Positions 1 to 9,034 of a stretch of 32,892 nucleotides of DNA are shown in pieces; position 1 is the first letter of the stretch, and each line of letters begins with the position of its first letter. The notes below the pieces were generated by a model. It did not search any database. It was not told the origin of the DNA and was given only the letters and a program-made list of their open reading frames with translations. Both the position numbers and the translations under genes were made by a program. The stretch is from positions 1 to 32,892 of the forward strand of contig JAADHS010000047.1 in assembly GCA_013151745.1 (NCBI GenBank), read 5' to 3'. Source of the stretch: Gammaproteobacteria bacterium (lineage in GTDB: Bacteria; Pseudomonadota; Gammaproteobacteria; JAADHS01).

Positions 1-2
1 GT

Positions 3-105
3 CGAAATGACGAGGTGTAGCGGGCTATTGCGAGGAATTTCAACGTAGCCAGGGAATGAAGAGGGCGTGCAATCACACCTAAATTTTAATCACTACGGGT
101 ATATA
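3..105 (+). repeat. Dispersed repeat type A, copy 1 (may continue left of window)
   Basis: cgaaatgacgaggtgtagcgggctattgcgaggaatttcaacgtagccagggaatgaa...cacctaaattttaatcactacgggtatata; matches 26780-26882. Confidence 0.95.
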
Positions 106-243
106 CAAGATGTAAATAATGTAATGGTCTAATAATCTTGCCAAAATTTGATGCACCCTAGGCAATATTGGTCGCGGTCGTTCCAATTACGGTAATGACG
201 ATGATGACCAACATTAAATCCGGGCTGCGTCGTATCATAGGCC

Positions 244-293
244 TTACTCTAAGCAAAAATTACGTTGGTTTTCTTTTCCTCTGCTTAGGGTAA
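244..293. repeat. Imperfect inverted repeat in upstream non-coding region
   Basis: ttactctaagca (244-255) ... tgcttagggtaa (282-293), 11/12 complementary, 26-nt spacer. Confidence 0.6.
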
Positions 294-325
294 CGACCCC
301 TGTATTTATTATTTTAGTGGCGAAA

Positions 326-414
326 GTACGAACAAGGTCTCAGGCGAGACTTGAATCACTCTATACTCATTTACCTCATTTTCTAGCTTTTTTCATTATA
401 AAAACTCAGCTTAG
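326..414 (+). repeat. Dispersed repeat type C, copy 1
   Basis: gtacgaacaaggtctcaggcgagacttgaatcactctatactcatttacctcattttct...aaaactcagc matches 2560-2645. Confidence 0.9.
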
Positions 415-711
415 GATTGATCGACAAATTACTGTCCTATTTAGGTTGACCAGTACACATTGAGCGTTATCTTTTGTTTTGAGTTAAAATGTAGACACCT
501 TTATCAAAACGGGTCACTCTCTTCATGTCAACACGAAGTGTCAGATTAAGTCGAGACTAATTCATATCAAGTATTACAACAGCTATTGTTCTCATAGTTT
601 CAATAGTTATCAAACATCTGTTGAAACTGAACAAAGTTGCTTAAAAAATCTATTTATTTGTACGGATTTACTTGACCACTACATAACCACATCGAGACTG
701 AAAAAATAGTT

Positions 712-1461
712 ATGAAAATTTCAGAATTTGCTATAACCTCCCCGGAAATGGAAATACTATTTTTAGGTAGCGGGAGCGCTTATTCAGAGGAACTGGGGGA
801 TTCGTCAGCTGTTCTTTTGGTGGAGTCAAAGCCTCTACTTTGTATCGACTTCGGTTTTACTTCCTTCAATAAATATAAGAAGGAATTTGATTCCGTCCCA
901 AGCTCCGTCTTTATTACACATGCCCACCTTGATCATATCGGTGGGCTTGAAAATCTGGCTTATCACAACATCCTTCACCCGAAAAAACCTGTCACCAAAC
1001 TCTTTGTGCCTGCTTCACTGGTGTATTGTCTGCATCACCGCTTGGGTTCTCTACCGAACTTTCTATCAGATGGGGGCGCGCAGTTCTGGGATGCTTTCCA
1101 ATTGATCCCGGTGAGCGACCATTTCATCCTTGATAGCCTACGCTTCTCTGTCTTTGAATCACGTCATCATGCGCCGTTTGCATCTTACGGCATCTCCCTA
1201 AAAGGGCGATTCTTATTTACAGGCGATACACGCCCTATCCCGGAACAGATCGTTGCTCACGCCTCTCAGGGCGAGGTCATTTTTCATGACTGCTCGCTGA
1301 GGGGGAATTCCTCACACAGTGGAATTAGTTGCATTGAGCAAGAGTACAAACCTTCCGAATTGAAGCGTATGGTGCTGTATCACTTAGGGTCTGCCGAGGA
1401 TGCAGCAGAGCTTTCTAAACAGCATCGCGTAGCTTTTCCCTCTTCTCGTCACAAGATATAA
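712..1461 (+). CDS. MBL-fold metallo-hydrolase (RNase Z/beta-lactamase superfamily-like)
   Basis: 249 aa ORF; MEILFLGSGSAY start, metal motif THAHLDHIGG (HxHxDH), FTGDTRP (conserved Asp), C-terminal LYHLG His. Confidence 0.85.
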   Translation: MKISEFAITSPEMEILFLGSGSAYSEELGDSSAVLLVESKPLLCIDFGFTSFNKYKKEFDSVPSSVFITHAHLDHIGGLENLAYHNILHPKKPVTKLFVPASLVYCLHHRLGSLPNFLSDGGAQFWDAFQLIPVSDHFILDSLRFSVFESRHHAPFASYGISLKGRFLFTGDTRPIPEQIVAHASQGEVIFHDCSLRGNSSHSGISCIEQEYKPSELKRMVLYHLGSAEDAAELSKQHRVAFPSSRHKI

Positions 1462-1479
1462 TTGAACAACTTACGTTTT

Positions 1480-2439
1480 ATGCGTACTAAAATCGATATT
1501 GTCTATACTTGGGTCGATGGGTCTGATGCCGTCTGGCGATTCAAACGAGCAAAGGCAGCCAGAGAAAACGAAGACGCCCCGCTGATCAGAACCGCCAATG
1601 TTGAAGGCCGTTTTCGTGATAATAATGAATTGTGGTACAGCCTAAAGGCATTGGAGGCTTATTTTCCTGATCATGGTCACATTTTCCTGGTGACCGATAA
1701 TCAGAGGCCTGAGTGGATTGAGCAGTTTCCTTGCGTGACAGTGATTGATCACGCCGATATTTTGCATCCGGGTGGCTTACCCACCTTTTCATCAATGAAT
1801 ATTGAGGCATGTCTGCATCGCATTGATGGGCTTTCAGAGTATTATCTCTACTTCAATGATGATGTCTTTCTTTGCCGGGATGTGACAGTGGAAAATTTCT
1901 TTACGGAAAATGGTGTGATATTCAATGCCTCGATTGTTGAGGTTCCTAGAAACGCCGAGGGAAGTGAACGTTTTACAGCCCTTGAGGTTGCAGTTCAGTC
2001 GATCAAGTGGTTGGAATTTCAAGGATATTCTGAGGTTGTTCGCAACTTGCCAGGGCATACACCCATGCCGGTTATTAAACGCACCATGATCGAAATGGAG
2101 AAAATTTACTCTGACCTATTTCGTGTATCGCGACTGGAACAGTTCCGCTGCCGGGGTAGTTTTAGCTTGTTATCGGACCTCTATTACCGATGGATGATCG
2201 CTACTGGGCGTGGTCGAGTGGTCCTTGGGAATAGCGTCTATTTTGAAACGGGATCATTAAATTTTGAAAGTGGATTGCGTGCCTTTGAACATCGCTCCAA
2301 AAATTCTTCCATCTTCTCGCTTTGTATCAACGATACCCATGACAACGCGACACCTGGGGAAATAGCTCCGGTCATTGCTTTGATGCAAAAGTTTTTCGTG
2401 ACCAGCATTCCCATCATCTCACCAAAAAAAGTTTCCTAA
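1480..2439 (+). CDS. Stealth-family protein (capsular polysaccharide / hexose-1-P phosphotransferase-like)
   Basis: IDIVYTWVDGSD (CR1-like), FRDNNELWYSLKALEAYFPDHGHIFLVTD and FSSMNIEACLHRI..YYLYFNDDVFL (CR2-like), SLCINDTHDNATPGE (CR4-like). ORF track begins at TTG 1462; ATG 1480 directly before the conserved N-terminus is a likelier start. Confidence 0.85.
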   Translation: MRTKIDIVYTWVDGSDAVWRFKRAKAARENEDAPLIRTANVEGRFRDNNELWYSLKALEAYFPDHGHIFLVTDNQRPEWIEQFPCVTVIDHADILHPGGLPTFSSMNIEACLHRIDGLSEYYLYFNDDVFLCRDVTVENFFTENGVIFNASIVEVPRNAEGSERFTALEVAVQSIKWLEFQGYSEVVRNLPGHTPMPVIKRTMIEMEKIYSDLFRVSRLEQFRCRGSFSLLSDLYYRWMIATGRGRVVLGNSVYFETGSLNFESGLRAFEHRSKNSSIFSLCINDTHDNATPGEIAPVIALMQKFFVTSIPIISPKKVS

Positions 2440-2559
2440 TATCTCATTGAGGTGTCCGAGTCTGTTATTTTCTGAAGATACGACAAAGCAATTTTTCGTT
2501 CATGATTTTCGGAAAAATCATCTATCACTCTCGGCGCTGCCAGGATTAAGGTAGCACCC

Positions 2560-2645
2560 GTACGAACAAAGTCTCAGGCGAGACTTAAATCACTGTATAC
2601 CCATTCACCTCATTTTCTGCTTTTCCGTATTTTGAAAACTCAGCA
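2560..2645 (+). repeat. Dispersed repeat type C, copy 2
   Basis: gtacgaacaaagtctcaggcgagacttaaatcactgtatacccattcacctcattttctgc...gaaaactcagc. Confidence 0.9.
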
Positions 2646-2704
2646 CGTGAGTTCTGCGATGAGTCTGATTTACTTTTGATAATTCAATTTAAAGGAATGA
2701 TTTT

Positions 2705-4675
2705 ATGAAAATAAAATTTTTATGGGTTTTTGTGCTCTCGGTATTTTCTTTCGGTGTTGTAAAAGGGCAGATCAACGTTGAAATTGTCGATGGCGTGTCA
2801 TCAAGCAGTTATAAAACAAGCCATTTTGGGAAAAAAATCAGCCATGTGCTCACAGGAAAAAATAGAAAAAACTGTCTTTAATGTCGATTCAGAAGGAAGG
2901 TTAGATCTTATTGTCGAGTTTGTTGACGAACCATTGATCGTTCAAGAACAAACTGCGAAGTTGCAAGGGAAGCTGAGCATGAAGGTGGATCAATCCAGTC
3001 ATAATAGGCGTTTTGATCAATTTCAAAAAGATGTGGAAGAGATAACCAGCCATAACAGAATAAAAAGTAGCGGAAAAGGGGGCGCTCAGCAGGCGGAACC
3101 GGCCAGCATACATAGAAAATATTCCAGAGCCTTTTCCGGGGTACATCTAAAGCTCTCATCATCTCATGATATCGAGGCCATAAAATCGCTGCCTTATGTG
3201 AAAAATATATATAACAATTACAAGATCAAAGCGAATTTGCCAAAAAAACCAAAAAAACACATGTAGATCAAATTCGTCAGCAATCGGGTTATACTGGAAA
3301 AGGGGTCACCGTAGCAATCATTGATACGGGTGTTGATTATACTCATCCCGCACTGGGCGGTGGATTAGGGAAAGGTTTCAAAGTCATAGGGGGCTATGAT
3401 TTTGTGGATAACGACGAAGATCCGATGGATGATTTCGGGCATGGAACCCACGTTGCGGATATTATCGCGGCGGATAGTGAAAGAATGCAAGGGGTTGCCC
3501 CCGAGGTGCGGTTAGTTGCTTATAAAGTGCTGGGTTCTGATGGCCACGGGACGATATCAAGTGTTATCGCCGCAATTGAGCGGACGATCGACCCCAACAT
3601 GGATGGTGATTTTTCTGATCGTATTGATGTGGCCAATGTCAGTTTGGGGAGTGACCTTGGAGGCCCTGATGATCCTGCTTCACGAGCTGTGGATGCTGCG
3701 GTTGCTGCTGGCGTTGTTTTTGTGATTGCCGCAGGAAACATAGGACACCTTGGATTCCATACGATCGGGACGCCTAGTGCGGCAAAAAGTGCCATTACCG
3801 TCAAAATATACTTATGAACTGTCATCAGTTGAAGGGGAGTATTCCGTCGGAGATAAACCCGGTAAGGCAACCTATAAGGCGCATGTCGATTTGAGCTTAG
3901 AGGATGCTAATCCTCCTGTTTTTACTTCGGTGAGACTGGCAGATGAATCGGGACAACCCATTGACAGTATTACTTCAGGTGAATCGGCGAGTTTGTCGTT
4001 CTCCGTGGCGGATATTCAGGCTGTGCTGGATGAAAACGGATTCCCTCGTTTCGATTATCAATCTATGGATCAAAGCAGTGCCCAATTATTTCTCCGGGAA
4101 GGGTCAAGTGAAACTTTTCGATTTTTATCGAATTTACGCCAAGGGTGAAATTAGTGGGGCAGGCATTTCATATATTAGAATTTTTTCGCCACTCTTGTTT
4201 TTTCGTAAAAACGGGATTTCATTTTATGCCGGTGCGGGTGTGTTTTTCGAAAGTTTAAAGGGCTATGTCTCTGATGAGTATGATGTACCGGTCAATAATT
4301 CGCTACTTGTTAGGTCGACTGTTTCAAGTTATCAATTTCCCATGGGTATAGTATACAAAAATAAACAAATTCGTTATGATCTTGGTTTATATTTACGAAA
4401 TGAATCAGTGAATGATTTTGAAAAAAGAGCCGTCACAGAAGATAGGCAGCGTGTTACAGACAAGAAAAACGTCGATTGCTTATTCCACGACAGATGAAGA
4501 CGGTAATGCAACGGACGGCGTTGCTTATTTTTATTCTACACAATATGTCGTGAGCAGCGAAGATCGTGAAGTAACAACCCTGCGCTATTTTATTAACAAC
4601 TTAGGTTTTGAGCGTTCGCTTGATAAGGTGCAATTTGAGTCTATTAGTGAAGCTGTCCACATTAAGTTGAACTGA
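2705..4675 (+). pseudogene. Degraded S8 (subtilisin-like) serine peptidase, several frameshifts and an internal deletion removing the catalytic Ser region
   Basis: Signal-peptide-like start at ATG 2705 (MKIKFLWVFVLSVFSFGVVKGQ) in one frame, pro-domain-like 2778-3266 in another, then catalytic Asp (VAIIDTGVDYTHPALGG) and His (DFGHGTHVADI) plus oxyanion AAGN in a third segment; ends at SAITV with no GTSMAxPH motif in any downstream frame. Confidence 0.8.
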
Positions 4676-4712
4676 GGGTAAACGGTATTTTTTACTATTA
4701 AGCGGGTTTATT

Positions 4713-5597
4713 ATGCCTTTATGGTCTGAAATCAACGCGGCAATTAGCCAGGCCACCGGGGCTCCTTTTATGCTCAAATCTGCCCCACGGTCCATTTCGG
4801 GCGGGGCCATCAATCAATGTTTTCTCCTTGAAGATTCCGGGCAAGCATTTTTTATAAAATTAAATCAACCTGGACTTGTCTCCATGTTTGCGGCGGAGTA
4901 CGAAGGTTTGCTGGAAATTTATCGTTCCCGCACCATTCGCACACCTGAGCCACTCTGTTTTGGTGCGACTGCCAGTAATAGCTACCTTATCATGGAATAC
5001 ATTCCTCTTTCAGCGCGTATGGTTAAATACACTGCGTTGGGACAACAACTTGCAATGATGCATCAAACGACCCATAACCAGTTTGGTTGGTATCGCGACA
5101 ATACGATTGGCTCAACCGTTCAACTCAATACACGGGGTCACAATTGGGGGCAATTCTGGAGAACAAACCGATTACAATACCAGTTGGATCTTGCGCAGCA
5201 ACAAGGTTGTCGTGCTCGTTTTCAAAATCTTGGCGAGCAACTTCTGGGTCAAGTTGATGTTTTTTTTGAAAATTATACGCCCCCTGCTTCACTGCTACAT
5301 GGTGACCTTTGGTCAGGGAACTATAGTGGTACTGACAATGGTACGCCGGTGATTTTTGATCCCGCTGTTTATTATGGGGATCGTGAAACCGATCTGGCAA
5401 TGACTGAATTGTTTGGGGGTTACCCTGCAGAATTTTATGCTGCTTATAACGAAGCTTACCCATTGGATAGCGGTTATGAAAGCCGAAAATGTTTATATAA
5501 TCTTTATCATATCTTGAATCACGTTAACTTGTTTGGTCATGGTTACATCGCGCAAGCCGAAAACATGATGCAAAAATTACTGGAGGGTATCGGTTAG
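4713..5597 (+). CDS. Fructosamine kinase family protein
   Basis: 294 aa; phosphotransferase fold motifs SISGGAINQCF, LHGDLWSGNY, VIFDPAVYYGDRETDLAMTELFGGY. Confidence 0.9.
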   Translation: MPLWSEINAAISQATGAPFMLKSAPRSISGGAINQCFLLEDSGQAFFIKLNQPGLVSMFAAEYEGLLEIYRSRTIRTPEPLCFGATASNSYLIMEYIPLSARMVKYTALGQQLAMMHQTTHNQFGWYRDNTIGSTVQLNTRGHNWGQFWRTNRLQYQLDLAQQQGCRARFQNLGEQLLGQVDVFFENYTPPASLLHGDLWSGNYSGTDNGTPVIFDPAVYYGDRETDLAMTELFGGYPAEFYAAYNEAYPLDSGYESRKCLYNLYHILNHVNLFGHGYIAQAENMMQKLLEGIG

Positions 5598-5745
5598 AAA
5601 TCCATTCTGAAACGGTAAACTATTTCATTGAAATAATGAGCCAAGCAGTTAAAAATCTGAAAATAGGGGGGCACGAAAAGAGTGGCGTGTTGGCTGTAAA
5701 TGATCTAAAATTAACGATGAAGATCTTGCTAACAGGAGCAGATGA

Positions 5746-6057
5746 ATGACCATTCTGAAAAATTATTTTTTCATGTCAATATTACTGATTTCCTTCACAG
5801 CAATGGGTGTGAGCCTGGCTGCCGACGTCGCCAAAGGAAAAGAAAAATCCATGCTCTGTAGCGGTTGCCATGGCGCAGACGGAATCAGCCTGATGCCCGA
5901 CATTCCTAACCTGGCCAGTCAAAAAGAAGCGTATCTGATAAAATCAATCAAAGATTTTCGGAATGGGAATCGCAAGAACCCAATGATGAATTCCGTCGCT
6001 CAAGGTTTGAGTGATGAAGACATTGCAAACCTTGCCGCTTATTTTTCCAACCTGTGA
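5746..6057 (+). CDS. Small c-type cytochrome (class I, c4/c5-like)
   Basis: Signal peptide, CSGCH heme motif, distal Met (NPMMNSVAQGLSDEDIANLAAYFSNL). Confidence 0.88.
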   Translation: MTILKNYFFMSILLISFTAMGVSLAADVAKGKEKSMLCSGCHGADGISLMPDIPNLASQKEAYLIKSIKDFRNGNRKNPMMNSVAQGLSDEDIANLAAYFSNL

Positions 6058-6066
6058 GGTTTGCCC

Positions 6067-6600
6067 ATGACCGCATCCGAATCTGACAATAAAACAGAGA
6101 TACCCGAAGAACCAGATCGACGTCAGTTTATTGAAAAAGCAACATGCGCTGTTGCTGGTGTCGGTATTGCCGCAGCGGCCTGGCCATTTGTGAGTAGCAT
6201 GAACCCCTCCAGTGATATTTTGAGCAAGTCTACTGTAGAAATAAACATTGGCCAAATTCAAACCGGTGAAGTAAAAACAGTGGAATGGCAGAGTAAGCCG
6301 GTGTTCATATTTCATCGCACCGCAACGCAGATCAGCGCCATGCAGACTTCAATGGGTAGTAATATCGATCCGCAACCCGACGAGGCGCGCGTTTTGAAAT
6401 CGGAATGGTTAGTCGTGATTGGCTTATGTACACACCTAGGTTGCGTACCAACGAAAAAACCAGAGGGCTGGTTTTGCCCGTGTCACGGCAGTCGCTATGA
6501 TAACAGTGGCCGTGTATTGCGTGGCCCAGCGCCGAAAAATCTATACTTGCTGCCTTATCAATTCGTCTCGGCTGACACACTACTGCTGGGTAAAGCGTAA
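6067..6600 (+). CDS. petA: Ubiquinol-cytochrome c reductase iron-sulfur (Rieske) subunit
   Basis: Twin-arginine-type N-terminus DRRQFI, Rieske motifs CTHLGC and [26 protein letters not shown] at 6067 (MTASESDN) or 6061 per ORF track-like reading are both possible. Confidence 0.92.
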   Translation: MTASESDNKTEIPEEPDRRQFIEKATCAVAGVGIAAAAWPFVSSMNPSSDILSKSTVEINIGQIQTGEVKTVEWQSKPVFIFHRTATQISAMQTSMGSNIDPQPDEARVLKSEWLVVIGLCTHLGCVPTKKPEGWFCPCHGSRYDNSGRVLRGPAPKNLYLLPYQFVSADTLLLGKA

Positions 6601-7829
6601 TGAGTAAGGTCATACAGTGGATTGACCAACGGTTTCCGCTCTCCTCATTTGTTAAGCACGACTTGGTTGAATACCCGACCCCGAGAAATTTGAGTTATTG
6701 GTGGAATTTTGGTTTTCTTGCCGGATTTGTGCTGGTGTTGCAAATTATCACCGGTATATTTTTAGCGATGCATTATAAGCCCGATGCCAGTCTGGCTTTT
6801 GATTCAATTGACCATATCATGCGTGAAGTTAATTATGGTTGGTTGATACGTTACATGCATGCTGTTGGTGCCTCGGCGTTTTTTGCCGTGATTTACATTC
6901 ACATGGCGCGTACACTTTATTATGGCTCATATCGTGCGCCGAGGGAGTTGATGTGGTGGACGGGGCAAGCCCTTTTGCTGGCATTAATGGCCACCGCCTT
7001 TATGGGCTACCTCTTACCCTGGGGGCAAATGTCATTTTGGGGTGCACAAGTGATAACCAGCCTGTTTGGTGCAACGCCTTTCATTGGCGAGGAAGTGGTC
7101 ATCTGGTTACGTGGTGATTTTGCAGTAGGGGATGCGACTTTAACTCGGTTTTTCGCGCTACATTATTTGTTTCCGTTTATTATTATTGGTATCGTTATCA
7201 TTCATTTGATTGCGCTGCACCACGTTAAGAGCAGCAACCCTTCCGGCATCAATTTGACGGCCAAAAACAATATTCCATTCCATCCCTACTTTACCACTAA
7301 AGATCTTTTTGGGTTGGGCGTGTTTCTGATTATTTACTGTTATTTTGTCTTTTTCAATCCTGAATTTTTTATCATGGCTGAGAATAATCAACCGGCAAAC
7401 CCCTTGCAGACACCACCACATATTGTCCCAGAATGGTATTTTTTACCGTTTTATGCCATTTTGCGTGCGGTACCTGATTTATTGGGTGGTGTCATCGCTA
7501 TGGGGCTTTCGGTTATGATATTTGCGGCGATGCCCTTTCTTGATCGATCGAAAATTCCAGGGGGCGCAAAATACCGACCCATCTACCGGGCGATGTTTTA
7601 TGTTTTTATTATTGACGTTATTGTTTTGGCCTATGTTGGTGCTCAAGCTCCTACGGACTTTTGGACTCTGATTGGGCAAATAGCAACATTAGTTTACTTT
7701 GCCACTTTTATGTTGCTTCCTTTTTTGTCAAAATATGAAGAAAAGCGGTTACGCAGGCAGGGGTTGCCACCGGAAGTTGAAGAGTTAATTCGCTGCGAAG
7801 AAGCGTGTGGGTGTAGCAAGCCAAAATGA
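6600..7829 (+). CDS. petB: Cytochrome b subunit of bc1 complex
   Basis: 409 aa, multiple TM; GWLIRYMHAVGASAFF, GYLLPWGQMSFWGAQVI, HIVPEWYFLPFYAILRAVP (PEWY). Confidence 0.96.
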   Translation: MSKVIQWIDQRFPLSSFVKHDLVEYPTPRNLSYWWNFGFLAGFVLVLQIITGIFLAMHYKPDASLAFDSIDHIMREVNYGWLIRYMHAVGASAFFAVIYIHMARTLYYGSYRAPRELMWWTGQALLLALMATAFMGYLLPWGQMSFWGAQVITSLFGATPFIGEEVVIWLRGDFAVGDATLTRFFALHYLFPFIIIGIVIIHLIALHHVKSSNPSGINLTAKNNIPFHPYFTTKDLFGLGVFLIIYCYFVFFNPEFFIMAENNQPANPLQTPPHIVPEWYFLPFYAILRAVPDLLGGVIAMGLSVMIFAAMPFLDRSKIPGGAKYRPIYRAMFYVFIIDVIVLAYVGAQAPTDFWTLIGQIATLVYFATFMLLPFLSKYEEKRLRRQGLPPEVEELIRCEEACGCSKPK

Positions 7830-8494
7830 TAAAACAATTTTATTGTTATTTGGCTTTATTGCTTGTTTGTTGTTTCACGATGCCCCCCCATAGCTGGGCG
7901 GAAAGTCAAGAGACCAGCCTGCGAGAAGAGAATATCGAGCATGAGCAGGGTAATCTACAAAATGGCATGCGGGTTACCATGAACTTATGCATATTATGCC
8001 ATGATTTAAAATATGTTAAATTTCGGGATTTGATGACGATAGGCTTAACCTCCGGAGAGGTTGATAAAATCAGAGGGGAGAACCGTGCCAGCGACCCCAT
8101 CCTCAGCAAAATGAATGCTGAACAGATGAACGCGTTGTTTGGCATGACTACGCCTGATTTGTCATTGATGGCCAAAGCGCGAAGTGGTGGAGCACAATAT
8201 ATTTACAGCTTGTTGCTTGCCTACCATGAGCGCCGTGATGGCACCATCATCAATAATCTCTATCCCAACATCAGAATGCCGGATGTTTTCGCTTATTCAA
8301 TCGAAAATAATGAGCGTATGCGCGCAACAATAGAGCAAAATGCACGCGATGTTGCGGCATTTCTTGCCTGGACAGCCGACCCTAAAGCTGAAGAACGGCG
8401 TACACTAGGAGTCTATGTCATGCTCTATTTGTTTGTGCTCACATTCATGTTATATCTGGTAAAAAAGAAAACCTGGTCACGACTTAAACCGTAA
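7826..8494 (+). CDS. petC: Cytochrome c1
   Basis: Overlaps petB by ATGA; heme motif CILCHDLKYVKFRDL; C-terminal TM anchor. Confidence 0.92.
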   Translation: MIKQFYCYLALLLVCCFTMPPHSWAESQETSLREENIEHEQGNLQNGMRVTMNLCILCHDLKYVKFRDLMTIGLTSGEVDKIRGENRASDPILSKMNAEQMNALFGMTTPDLSLMAKARSGGAQYIYSLLLAYHERRDGTIINNLYPNIRMPDVFAYSIENNERMRATIEQNARDVAAFLAWTADPKAEERRTLGVYVMLYLFVLTFMLYLVKKKTWSRLKP

Positions 8495-8505
8495 ATATTT
8501 TCGTT

Positions 8506-8569
8506 ATAGAGCTAGAAGTTGAGGCATTTTCACACGCGCCTGTACCGCATCTCCGGTTTTTCCTCAATC
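8506..8569 (+). repeat. Dispersed repeat type B, copy 1 (diverged)
   Basis: Ungapped 64-nt match (about 47/64) to 32810-32873, sharing the tail ttttcctcaatc. Confidence 0.65.
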
Positions 8570-8625
8570 CACGCTACATACAGTAAGCGCCAAACTAACC
8601 ACGTACTTCCAATTACCGCGGCGTT

Positions 8626-8930
8626 TTAGACGTGCTCGAAATTTCGGCTTTCTACACCCGAATAGCAAACGATTGATTTAGGCGAAAATTTACTTTTTCC
8701 GTAACCATTTGGGCAATATAAATACGCTTCTCTACCGTGAACCGTTAATTTTTCTGGTTGTACAACATATTTTTTGATTTCATCAATATTAACTGATGAG
8801 GGTATTGACAGCAAAAATGTGACTAGAATTTTTGTACCATTTTCTTCAATATTAGCCTCTTCATATGGTTTAGCAATGACGGATTTTTGCCATAATCTTT
8901 TTGATTCAGAGTCAATACGTTGACAGAATC
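8626..8930 (-). pseudogene. DUF1697-family remnant
   Basis: Minus-strand reading ...KPYEEANIEENGTKILVTFLLSIPSSVNIDEIKKYVVQPEKLTVHGREAYLYCPNGYGKSKFSPKSI... resembles the C-terminal half of DUF1697 proteins (HGREVYLYxPNGYGRSK); no N-terminal half upstream and degraded C-terminus. Confidence 0.55.
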
Positions 8931-8984
8931 AAAATATAGACTTTTAACTGTTTGAATTTAAAATAAAAAATAAATTGTTTTCGA

Positions 8985-9000
8985 TGGTATAACGTTTGCA
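8985..9000 (+). promoter_or_regulatory. Candidate sigma-54 promoter upstream of fliL
   Basis: TGGTATAACGTTTGCA; GG-N10-GC spacing, -12 TTGCA perfect, matches TGGCAC-N5-TTGCA except CAC->TAT. Confidence 0.7.
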
Positions 9001-9034
9001 TTCCCCTTTTCAGGACACATTAACACGGGAAGGG

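Noticed and set aside
1586-2058. Minus-strand ORFs inside the Stealth gene
   Set aside because: Shadow ORFs with no motifs; sense frame fully explained.
3520-3870. Minus-strand 116-aa ORF over the protease pseudogene
   Set aside because: Antisense to the S8 catalytic region, which gives a clear family match in the sense frame.
3943-4675. ORFs 3943-4497 and 4412-4675 as independent genes
   Set aside because: They continue the decaying protease reading across frame changes; no separate start signals or families recognised.
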